A stretch of DNA of 64,000 nucleotides from Fasciolopsis buskii. Taxonomy: Eukaryota; Platyhelminthes; Trematoda; Plagiorchiida; Fasciolidae. The translations under genes and the position numbers were made by a program. The stretch is from the NCBI GenBank assembly GCA_008360955.1, contig LUCM01006582.1, positions 131,155 through 195,154 of the forward strand. The letters are read 5' to 3'. The notes under the pieces are model-generated. The model saw nothing but the letters and a program-made list of their open reading frames with translations, was not told the DNA's origin and searched no databases. Shown one piece after another: positions 25,901 through 37,900 of the stretch (position 1 is its first letter; the number at the start of each line of letters is the position of its first letter).

Positions 25901-28900
25901 CGCGAAGCCGGGACCAGCGCTGTGAGGCGAACGCCTTAGGCATTACGCCAGCCGGGCTGAATCACATCCACTCATCGAATGTCCAAATCACAAGATATAG
26001 CGCTCATATTCGTGGCTGGAATTGTGGGGCCAGTGATCTTCAAGCGCACCAGATAAGCTATTCCCAGGTGAGGACGAACTTTTTTGAAGGATGTCAAGAC
26101 ATTAACCCACAACCGCACAGAGCATTGCTACTTGGTTGTTTGCAGTGATAGGGCCGATCTGCTATGAATTTACAAATAATTCGTCATTCAGTTCGATTCA
26201 CAATCGTTCGTTCCGGGTTCGCGTTTTAACTCCGACCTGATGTATATGGACTGCTTGTGATTCCTAGCAAGGATGTGCAGCACTTTCATGATTTTCACTG
26301 ATACGTTGGATAGTAACACTGCATGAAGCACCAGTTAGAAATTCCGATCCCATCTCCTACTGCTACAAAAAAATGAATCTTCTAAGTTTGGGAATAGGTG
26401 TCTGTTTTTAGTGGTGTAATCTACGTTTTTTGCACGACTTTTGGACCAGTCGCTTTCCACGGCAAATTGTAAAGCCTGACTCTTTCCAGTCGTTTTGGAT
26501 GGCTCGCGGACAGACGAAATTTAGTTTTCCATTCTACAGCAATAAGTTGAAATGACTGTTTTAATCATAGTTCAGAAGACATAGAGCGGTAGAAACGGCT
26601 GTCCACTGGCATACGGGTCTCTTATTTGCTAACGTCGCTGACTGTGAATCTAGCAGTCTGGGCAAGCCAGAGGTACGGAAGCAAAATCAAAATCAAAGTC
26701 GACCTTGTGGACAAACCAGTTCAAGTGACATAATTTCGGATCGGCATAAAATACACGATACACATTTGCCTATCACAGCCGAGCCAACTTTGTAATCCTC
26801 GTTTCCGTTCCCGTTTCATAGTCTAAGTAGTTGACGTGCCACGCCATCCAGACTGTTCAGGAAGACCCCCTTCGTATCGGTGAATGTCATTTACTCCCGT
26901 TAACTAAGTTGCGTCAATGTGTCTTTGATTTGGTGCACTCGGCACTGTCTTGCATTGCGCGTAAGCCGCAATACATTCCCTCAAATGAACGTTGTCTGTG
27001 TGAATGGTGGCTGGGAGTAATTTTTGCCTTCCTCTGATTAATAAATCGATACTATGAGCTCTGCAACCTAACGGCTTTAGTCAGATTGAAAAAGGCTTGT
27101 TTAGTATTGGATGGAGAATTCATCAGACCTACTTATCGAGCTGCTTCAGACATAAGGAGTCAGAAATGTTTCCACGAATTTATTTAAGTGGTTTACTCCT
27201 GTTGCACTATGTCTTCTATAAAACTCAGCTTCGCGGCAGGTTAACCGAATATGTGCTGGGAGTCATGTCCTAAAATACAGGAAATTGAATAAGGAACCAC
27301 GGAAATCCTGGAACTCAAAATCAGCACGACGTCCTGATTCCGTGATTGCAAAAAAAAATCTATTATGTCTACTGGAGTGATAACAGTCCTGTCATTCGCT
27401 ATGATTGACTTTAAAGTATTTCACAACCCTTCAGAAAGCTATTTTTATTACATGGGATTCCATTCAGGTATGCCACCCAGATTGGTGATTTTGGCGAGTA
27501 CGTGCAATACGTGTGCAGACCCTCATTTTCCTAAAGGATTTGAAGGAAAAGATTTATTTAAGATGTCTTGGAAAACAGGTAGATTTTAATAATGAATATT
27601 CCGTTATTTCCCTCCCGGAATTTCTCGAAGGGCGCTGCATGTTTTTAAGAAGCTTTAAAGTCCTCGATCATTCTCGCATTCATCCAACCATGCAACAAGC
27701 TGTGTTAACTTTTTAACTATTCTACACTATACTGCTGCGCTTTTGCAATGCCTGGCTCCTCCGAGGCAAGGAACAGGAGGGCCTAATGCGGCCAAGGGAT
27801 CTCACTTTGCTGTCCGAGGAACACTTGAAGCGCGGGAAGAATATTCGCGGATCGTGAACGCAGATTTCTCAGATGCTATTATGTGTTGGAGATATATGTC
27901 GTGGACCAGGTCAGAAAACGGGATGGAAGAGACATGATTAATCATAAGAGTATTACAGAGTAACGCGTTAAAGTCTTTTTACACTAGTAGTGGGACGCAG
28001 TGCGAAGCAAAGATAGAGATAATACTAAATTTAACACGGATCTGCCTGAGCTTTGGGATTTGAAGACATCGATTCGGAGTTTGGGTGCAGTCAGTAATAT
28101 GCAAAGGCCGGCGAAGATAAGAGTACAGAAGGACCTCATAGTACTTAACAGACTCAATTCTGGGAAGAAGAACGAACAAAAAAGGGTGGTTGGAAAAAGC
28201 AAAGTGAGACAGTATAAAAATTCATTCAGAAAGCTTGGAAGGGGTAGGACGAAAATCACTCCTTTCTGAAAAGTTTACGGTGCTCGAAGGAACACAGATA
28301 GGTTTTCCCGTTCATCAGCAGTTCACGCAGAGCGGCATATAGTAACGTCATCTACAAACTTGATCACAGAAGCAGCCGAACTACTATCGATGGGGAATGG
28401 AAACGGAGACGGGATGACACCCAATGAAGTAAAAAAACGTATTAGCTAAAAGCCAGAACGATTTATTTCAAAATCTGTTTCATGATAGATTATCGAAATA
28501 GTCAGTAAACCATGTTAACGGGCAAGGTGGACATCAAAAAGAACGATGCTTATGAAGTAAAGTGACCGTGAGATGGATTCAAAAGAGAAATAATAATGAG
28601 GATGATCGCATCTAACGGACTCTGTACAGTTTTTCTATTGATTTACAAATAGAATGTGCTAAATATGACCTCTCATCAGAGATGCTTAAGTGCGGTTTAG
28701 AAGTCAACTGGAAGTAATCTGTGAGGATGGATTGAGTGAACATTATAAGGCAACCGAATGCGAAAAGCTGAGGTTCGATACAGGTAAAATCAATAGGGCA
28801 ATGAGCTGAAGGAACAAATGTTGAGTATAACGTTCTTTTCCGGATTCAAACTTCCGAATCCTCCTCAATCCAAGTTTTGAATCCAGACTGGTTATAAAAT

Positions 28901-31900
28901 GATCACAGCCGACATACTTGATCTTCCTTTTTGATGAACTGAGCTAAATACCCAACGGCCTCAGCGTCGCGTATCTTGCATGCAGTCTGGTTATGTCAGG
29001 ATCAGATCTGCGAAGGAAAAACGTTTGCGGAAGATAAGCTAGGTAAGGAAAACTTTATTTAGTTAGATTTACCAAGACGAGCGCTGACCAAGCGGATAGG
29101 GTCGTGGCTTTTGGACGTTGTGGTTGCTGATTCAAATCCGCCCGCTGCCGGTAAACTTCCCCACTTGGGATCCCTCTGTTGCCCGCGGCCCCCTTCCTGA
29201 AAAATGATGTACAATGTCAATTCTTCAATAAAGGAGTAAAAGAAAAGATGAATTTCTGGTTTCACAATTATGACATAGTGATCGCTGGTAAGGCTAATAT
29301 TACTGAGGCTGACGGAAACATATTATGTCCATCACTGGACAGAGTGGACCTTTCTGCGTAAGCATTCGTGCCCAAATGTCGTGTGCGTAAGACTCGCCTA
29401 TTAAGATAAGGGAACATTAGTGAGAATAATAGTGGAATAGTCGTTTCACGAGGTTGTGTGTAACTGAAGACAGCCATCCAACTTCGGCGGCAAAGTTTCA
29501 TTGGAAGCACAGAAGATTTTAAGTGGCAGAATTCAACACTGTGAAGACACAATATACAGTATGAGCTCTACTCTGAGGAGTGAATTTCTTCGAGTAAGAG
29601 AAATTTTGTAACCCAAAATGTTCAACAAACACCATCAATCGGTAACACAAAATCGTGTAGCTCAACCAATCTAGGCCCGCTTGCAAACTTAGTGGGGCAA
29701 AATAGAGTACACACACCGAAATCAGGTGAATAGCACGCACGCTCGGCCAAAACAAAACATACGCTTTCTCAAGAAACAAGGTAGCGCAATTCTCGTAGAT
29801 AATGGAATGGCTCGGCCAGAAAAACACATCCTGACTTGCCGTTTTGACTAAAAACAGCCTAGGTTGTCAACTTCCTTCACGTGCGCTCTTTAGGCGAGTG
29901 AAAAATAATGGACGGACTTTAACAGTAATCGTGAAATTTGTAAATAAATCACCACATGAAAACATGAACTGGGAGATGCAGACAAATCGTCCACAATCAC
30001 ATATCCATCTTCGTTTGTTTCGTGACAGAGCAGGTGAATAAATACAAATGTTTCATGCCATTGCACGCATGTTATACATTTTTCTTTCAATCCTATGCTC
30101 TCAATTCCGGCAAATCGAATCCACTGGGCTCTGTTCAGCCACCTGTTATTGATGACTGCTTATATTGGTCCGAGGTTTGAGTAATGAGGTATTTCGTTTC
30201 GTCACTGCTCGACGACTCCTTGTCAATATATCGTATGCTCGAGCGAACTGTATTATCCATGGATGTTACAAATAATTTATCCCGCACCACTGTTCCACTC
30301 TCTGCACTTGAGTACGAGGCAACCGACCACGGGTCAATCGAATGTACCATCTCTACCTTCCAAGCTTAGAATAGTTTTAGAAATTTCACTAGTGGTACTT
30401 TCCAGCCTAGAACGAATAAAGTTTCCCAGAGGTTTAACACAATGAATTCTCCCAGTTTTTTTCAGTGATTTGTAAAACTTCGATTTGTAACACGTTACAA
30501 ACTTACACGGCCAGTTGATTTGTTTCCAAAGAACAATTTATTTCACATCATTTTGCGGTATGCACTGTATTGGATATTTTTACAAAACAAATCTTCAGTT
30601 TCACGTGTTTGGTGATTAAACGATGACTAAAATAACTATTTTATGAAAGGTCAATGATTTGGTTTGCAAGTGTTTGCTATTGTTCCGTCAGCGTACCCAC
30701 TTTCGTCGAAATACCGTCTTTTCTTCTTATTGTTACCTTGTTTTCTTTAAATCTCAGGGTTATTGAACCTACTGCTTTTGTTTACAAACGCGTAAAGTAA
30801 GTCCCTTATTGTTTCATTCCATTTTCGGATATGTTCATGCCTTTTTATGAATCAGTTTTGCTCATTGTTTCTCCATTACGACTGTCATACCACCTGCTTC
30901 ATTCGTATAAACTCTGAATATCAGGCCTCAAAAGTCCGGCGCCGTATCTCAAGTGGCCTTCCAGGATTTCCTACGATCTCTTAAATCACGATTATGTGTT
31001 GCTCAGGTGAGTTTCATGTATCAGTCGGTAGTTATTAAATTAATCTTTCATTTAATTCATAATGCCAATTGTTAAGTCAGGTGGTATACCATTCCATTAG
31101 TAGACAGTTTGATCCGCTTAATAGATTTGTTACCTTTGATCTAATCAGGTAATCNGAGTAATGAGGTATTTCGTTTCGTCACTGCTCGACGACTCCTTGT
31201 CAATATATCGTATGCTCGAGCGAACTGTATTATCCATGGATGTTACAAATAATTTATCCCGCACCACTGTTCCACTCTCTGCACTTGAGTACATGAGGCA
31301 ACCGACCACGGGTCAATCAAATGTACCATCTCTACTTCCCAAGCTTAGAATAGTGTTAGAAATTGCTCTAGTGGCATTTTCCAGCCTAGAACGATTAAAA
31401 TTTACCAGAGGTTTGACACAATGAATTCTCCCAGTTTTTTTCAGTGATTTGTAAAACTTCGATTTGTAACACGTTACAAACTTACACGGCCAATTGATTT
31501 GTTTCCAAAGAACAATTTATTTCACATCATTTTTGCGGTATGCACTGTATTGGATATTTTTACAAAACAAATCTTCAGTTTCACGTGTTTGGTGATTAAA
31601 CGATGACTAAAATAACTATTTTATGAAAGGTCAATGATTTGGTTTGCAAGTGTTTACTATTGTTCCGTCAGCGTACCCACTTTCGTCGAAATACCGTCTT
31701 TTCTTCTTATTGTTACCTTGTTTTCTTTAAATCTCAGGGTTATTGAACCTACTGCTTTTGTTTACAAACGCGTAAAGTAAGTCCCTTATTGTTTCATTCC
31801 ATTTTCGGATATGTTCATGCCTTTTTATGAATCAGTTTTGCTCATTGTTTCTCCATTACGACTGTCATACCACCTGCTTCATTCGTATAAACTCTGAATA

Positions 31901-34900
31901 TCAGGCCTCAAAAGTCCGGCGCCGTATCTCAAGTGGCCTTCCAGGATTTCCTACGATCTCTTAAATCACGATTATGTGTTGCTCAGGTGAGTTTCATGTA
32001 TCAGTCGGTAGTTATTAAATTAATCTTTCATTTAATTCATAATGCCAATTGTTAAGTCAGGTGGTATACCATTCCATTAGTAGACAGTTTGATCCGCTTA
32101 ATAGATTTGTTACCTTTGATCTAATCAGGTAATCAAATTAGAAATGTACATCTAGAATGCTAGTTGTTATTGGTGACATGCCCAACGATTCTCATTTTCA
32201 ACTTTAGTATTGTTGCAACCAAATATATTTCACCGTATCTTCATGTTGCTCTCACGTCAGTGAAAATATCCTGTGAAATACTATACCTAATTGCGATGCA
32301 CGTTAATGCTGTTCTTAGTTATTGTCTAGTGGAATACTTAGAATTAAACTGGAATAAATATTTCATTGTTCCATGGAGGTAACCGATGGTATACCCGGAT
32401 AAATATGGACCGAAAGCTCTTACTTAGCCTAATAATTAAGTATAGGAGAAACAAGGGACTGCGTGGAGAGGACTGTAGTTGTAATATAAAGCATATAAGT
32501 ATGAAATTTCATAGCAGGCATTGTGCATCGTTTCACTGGTCGGAGGCCGCATGCAGATCTGCGTTTGTTAAGATTCTCGGCCTAAATGACGGACGGTCAG
32601 GTAGGTGACAAAAAACCAACCAATCGGAATTTCGAGCACACAGGCCGTTCTTAGTGAAATACCATCGATACAATGTGGCAACGGAAAGTAGCTCTTTCGG
32701 TGCGCAGAAACAGTGCATGTGCGTGCGTGTTTGTGCGTGTACGCATGTGTATGGGTGTGTGTATGTGTGGAAACCCTTTGTGGAATGACCATTGATATAC
32801 TACAGCGTGTCACGAAATCAACCTCACAAAAACCAGTTTCTTTCCTTTTACTCGTCGTTTTTGTGATATCCGAGAAAGGTGTTATAAATCAACAAATCAC
32901 TGAAATCAGTGTGCCAACTCATAGACGGTTTGCGCTCTCTGGCCGGTAGATCAACACCAGATTTATTTTAGGCTGTTTTTCAGTGTTGTTGTTCAAGTCC
33001 ACAATTTGTCATCTGTCTTTGCTAATAAACAAAAATTCAATAAACATAATTGCACAAATGCTGAATGAATATCAGATGGTTTGGAGTGGGATTCGGCATA
33101 CATTTTAACGGCCTGGTTTGTTGGGCTTTGCGTTCAATAAGCAAATATTTCCCTCGCAGTGGATGTGATATCGTGAACGTGACGACCAAAGTCAGCTCAT
33201 CGTACCCGCTTGTGTGAAGTCGTATGCACATTTCAAGCCATAGAGCAAAATAAATGTACGAAGGGAGAAGGATGATAAGGCCAAACACGGGCCAAGGGTT
33301 GACAAAGGTGAGAAATTAAGTAACGCCAATCAGACCAGTACGTCCAGCATGCTTTCCGACAAGGTTTGTCATGAAATCGGCCGAATATGTAAATATGATT
33401 TCTTAGAAAACAGCCATCTACAACCAGTTGTTCAATTTTCTAGGTGGACGTACTAAAGAAGCCGTTTTCGTGGAAACACTGATGCTCTATAATCACTGGG
33501 AATGAGTCACTAGACTGCCGTCGTTGGTCTTTGCCATCTGGTCCTTTGCTAACTGTTGACAAATTCGTAGATCCTCAAAAGTACATTTTGGTTAAAAAAT
33601 GAAAATAGTCGGAAGACAAAGGCATTTCACTACTCGTTCTGACCCCGAATACAGAATACCTTTACTTAGTGTATGATATATAGAATTTGATATTAGGTTG
33701 GTATAGACAGGATCGAATGCATTCAGAATGTCAGCCGAGGGCAGCAACTGTTTGTGCAGTCTGCAGAGCAAATGCAAACAAAACCATTCTAATATTTCCC
33801 TAAACGATGGTAAATGCTTTCCCGTACAACTTGGATTTCTATTATCCCAAGAGCTGGTAAGGTGTATTTGAAGAATGGAGCAAAATAGCCGGGATTTGGC
33901 CATCGAGCAAACTAACGTCGAATTCAACAAAATGTCACTGCAGAACTCCCGCTCCGAAGGTAGCCGGGAAATGGAGGTTGTGCTTGCCACCGCAGAACAG
34001 TTCAAAACAAGGTGAGGCAATTATCATCACCACGTGGACAATGAGTAACATCTCACTGGACTCCAAAACTGATACTGATAACTGTGTGAAACAAAGATTG
34101 TACTCTGGGTGCTGAGGTGAGAATGCCTACCATGGTGTGGCTCTTAAGGAGGCCGATTCTATGAATTCTACCACATTGTCACTCTGACCGGATCCCTTGG
34201 CATGGCACCATCTCCATCTTGAGGAAGAAATAAGTCAAGTACATCTATCGTCGTGGTTTGTTCTCTCCGAATGATAGCCTGGATGGCGTGGGCCGGTTAA
34301 ACTCGATGTAAATCCGCGTTCTTGATTGCTATTCATGAAGTGGGGTGGTTTCTTCAGGTGCGTGGGTGAACCAGCAGACCTGGATTTTTCAACAAATATC
34401 TGCTTAATGAGCATTCCAAAATACAATTAAATAATCACTTGTAGTTTAATGGACGGAGCATGCATGTGGCTGAGCAAGTATACCTCGTAGACGACGGGTC
34501 TACGGTACAATGAGATGACCACCACCAGTCCCGACGTCTGAGAAATTCCAAATAGACTAGCATGATACGGCGCTGAGTGACGAGGAATTGCTGGCTGTCA
34601 TCAAAGCGCGGAGCTATGAATTTAACCTCTTATCCGATAAATGGTTACCGTTCAATCCACTTAACCACTGGCAGTTGCACACAGTGTATACAGCTGCTCA
34701 TATTTTATGCTCACAGCATACCAATTGCCCCTACTTGTCTCTTATTTTCACAAATGTCCTCACAATTAATTTGATTCCTCGAAGACATGCCGGTATTCTG
34801 CGCAGAAATCCTTTACTTCTTCTCTATTTTTCTCGGAAGGTTTACAATGAGATCAATCAGCGTGGGACATTTGATATGAACTATTTATGCTTCCTAATCT

Positions 34901-37900
34901 GTGCCGCTGTGGTCGCGGATGTCGCGCTGGTGACCAACTCCGCTGGAGTCGTTTTTGCCAGTATGTTGCTCTCCCCACTGATGGTAAGCACATCACCAGT
35001 TTGTGATGCTTAACGAAATCCTATTTGCCTCTCGTGTTGCGCTTTCTTGGGGCAATGAATGTGACAGCTTTCATGCGAAGAACATTATGTGCGAGCACTT
35101 CACTTTGACGAGATCACGCAAACCCAAGAGGTTAATTTAGTGCTTTAAACAGATTTGATCATTACTGCTGGTTCATAGGGAAGGCTTTCTGACAAATCAT
35201 CCGTTCCCTGATTTTTTTCTTGACACGGGGTCACGGAACTTCATAATATGAGCATTTTACTGAAAAATATGATAAATGCTTATGATATTTGTTAAGTTAC
35301 ACAACTGGAGTGTCAACAAATGAGGTGACTCCCGTTCGGACCATTAGAGGGACACGTAGACCAAAGCGGATGTCGTCAGAACTAAGAAGGAAATACAGAA
35401 CAAAATGCAGTGGTGAATAATGATGCAACAAAGCTAAAGTAAATACCTCAACAGTAGCTGAACAGAAAGAGCTAAAATTGGGACCGTGTCACACAGTTTG
35501 ACTAACGTTCAGATCTTGCTCCAGCCGTCGTAAAAGACAGAAGATGCACGAAGACTATCGATGATTGAAAACCACTATTTGCACAGTGGAGTTGCTATAT
35601 GGAGGATAAACCTCCTTCGTGATTTCTCCTGTAATCCATAAATGTCTTAGCAAAGACGGTGAAATTCAGGTCACAAATAATCTGATGAATGTCCTCTTAG
35701 AAGCGATTACCTGTATCCTAAAATAGGTTCAACGGATGGAACGGAATGGTTTTCATGTCTGTTTTAATGAATATGTTCACGAATGAGATCTTAAATCTTT
35801 TCTCAATTTTGAGCACAGAATCAGCTAGTAATCCTTTTCCATCCACGGCTCGATATCGGCCGATACGTCGACAAGTCTGTCAGTTCTGCTGTCAATCACA
35901 CGATAGTCTCGTGGTAATGGTTCCATTCGCATTTTAACTTCTTATGCTCGGAGCTTCTTCTCGAAATCATATTATTGTATATTATATCAACTTGAAACTA
36001 AGACTGAAGCCAATGGGACTACGTCGAAAAATACAGTACTGGATAGAACATTTTGAAGAAAATGACGGCAACCCTACACGTTTCTCCGTATTGAACGGTT
36101 TACTATTTCTTGCTACATTATGCTCTTGATTAAGGAAAACCGGATCTGCACACAGGCCTTGCAGCCTGTTCAGAACTAGTTTCTATTATGATCACCTCAA
36201 GCTAATAGCAAAGTCACGTAGTGGGACCAAGCTGGAAGGGTGATAAGCGATTGTTGGAGCTAATTTATTCCCATCTCCGACTCGTAGTTGCTTGACTCCA
36301 AACAGCTTCTTCCACACGTGTTCAATAGGTGCTGAGCCAGCTTTGAAAGTCCCTAACAGAACGGGCGCCAGACGCAGAACAGGACACTGTACACCGTGAC
36401 ATAGCACACGAAGAGAAGCGGTAATCGCCGGTCCTCAGAGAACTTCTGGCAGTTAGGTACTTGAGCACAAAGAAGAGGTATTTGTCTAAAATCTGCAAAA
36501 TGCTGTCGCAACACATTAATCGAAATGAAAGTGATCAGCCGAAGTAGCTATAAGACAGCATGGACGAAGCAATTCTTTAAAGTACGGGGGGGGGTCAGAA
36601 AATGTATATGACAGAATCTGAGTTCTTTTTTCCAATCAAATCAAATAGAGTAGAGCAAACATTTATTATTGAGTCATTTATGATGATAACCCGAAGAAAG
36701 GAGCTGTTTTGACTGCCTTTACGACTAGTTATTGTCTAAATCTGGAGGAACACAGTGAATAGTCAGATCAAAACGAATATAAGCAGAACAAAACTCAGTG
36801 ATATCTGAGCCTCCTTCGTTCTTCAACACTTTCATTTATTTTGTCATTTTGTTGATAAAGGATCCTATCGTGTGCATTCTCTTTGGATTGAATTTGCGTG
36901 AACCTCATATGCTGAAGAAAGGCATCAAGAATACAGCGATCTCACTCATCTTGTGTGTTGGATTGGGTGAGTTCTAACTAACCTGCACTTGATTGTAACA
37001 CTGGCGTTTAAATGTTACCGGTTTACTCAAGCAGAGGCTCACAACAAGGCGTTTATTGATTTTTGTTGCTCTAACTGGATTTAGCAAGATTTCCGAACAG
37101 ATGATCGCATTGCCTAACTAGAGTTGAAGTGCCATGCATTCATGTCTAAAATCTGAGTTGAATATGGGGCCTAGTAAAAACAGCTCGGTGGAGTCCGTCC
37201 TGGTTTGTATTAGATGAGTAGCGAATTTGAATCCTGTCCATTACGTTCGGGATCCCAAATATTCACTTAGGAACCAAAAGAAAACGCAACCCTGCTCATG
37301 ATTTCTTGCATGCCTGTCATAACCACGCCTCTTCCTGTGTTCATCCGAGTCACCGGGAAGGCCTGAGTTTACCCGAATGGCGAATCATTGTGAGCAGGTG
37401 TCAGTAACATCTGCCTTCAATTAGTCATGTGGTTCCTTACCCCAGCACGGAGACTTTCAACAAACGGGTATATGATTGGAAACTTGAGCGTTTAGTCTAC
37501 TGTAAACGTGATGAAATCACTAGTTAAATCTGACTGAATCATGAATCCGATTAAATATACACTCGAATTGCTAAGGTTGGCTCACCTTAAGCCTTAATAG
37601 TGCAACGAGGACGTGGAATCCGCTACATACATGCTCAACTCCCAGAATTACTTAAGCGAGTGTTGTTGATGCACCAATAAGTGGAATCCGTGCTTCCTAC
37701 AAAAATTAACGGTGAATGATTGGTGAACGAATAGTGAAAATGGCATCATTTTTGCTAACACTAATAATGATATTGCCTCCACCACTTTTAATTTCAATAC
37801 AAGTATTTTAGAAGGCAGTAAACTGGAAAATAATGCCATTTTATCGGTGCTGTTGGCGATACTGCAATAAGTTAGTGGTAATTTGACTTCTGGTATGTTT

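Larger units (their letters stand above)
22922..30188 (+). other. Intron of the DUF389 gene (about 7.3 kb)
   Basis: Begins gtgagt, ends in AG. Holds the foldback arm (23.5 kb) and a SINE (29.1 kb). A purine-rich, G/A-biased stretch runs from about 27.98 to 28.8 kb. No supported exon; an exon between 22921 and 30189 is not required by phase. Confidence 0.6.
30179..31154 (+). repeat. Tandem duplicate, first copy (976 bp)
   Basis: Matches 31156-32134 almost base for base. Length differs by 3: a 2-base indel at about 30316 and one T in a homopolymer near 30553. Outside a patch at about 30316-30435 I find two substitutions; inside it I count twelve. It contains exons X, Y and Z of the DUF389 gene. 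Confidence 0.97.
31156..32134 (+). repeat. Tandem duplicate, second copy (979 bp)
   Basis: Second copy, separated from the first by the single N at 31155. The left flank of copy one (ending tccgaggttt) and the right flank of copy two (starting aaattagaaatg) are unique. That is what two contigs overlapping by about 977 bp and joined by one N would look like. Confidence 0.97.
32135..34839 (+). other. Intron of the DUF389 gene with alternative-start candidates
   Basis: Runs from the gtgagt donor at 31987 to AG at 34839. Contains the GT tract and the candidate exons at 33875 and 34578. Confidence 0.6.

Noticed and set aside
31161..31424. 87-codon frame in the second tandem copy
   Set aside because: Only its first part (to 31288) is supported as exon X; beyond the donor the copies diverge with mostly non-synonymous changes and a frame-breaking indel.
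33592..34020. 142-codon - strand frame
   Set aside because: No motif; it overlaps the better-supported + strand candidate exon at 33875-34011 and looks like its shadow extended by chance.
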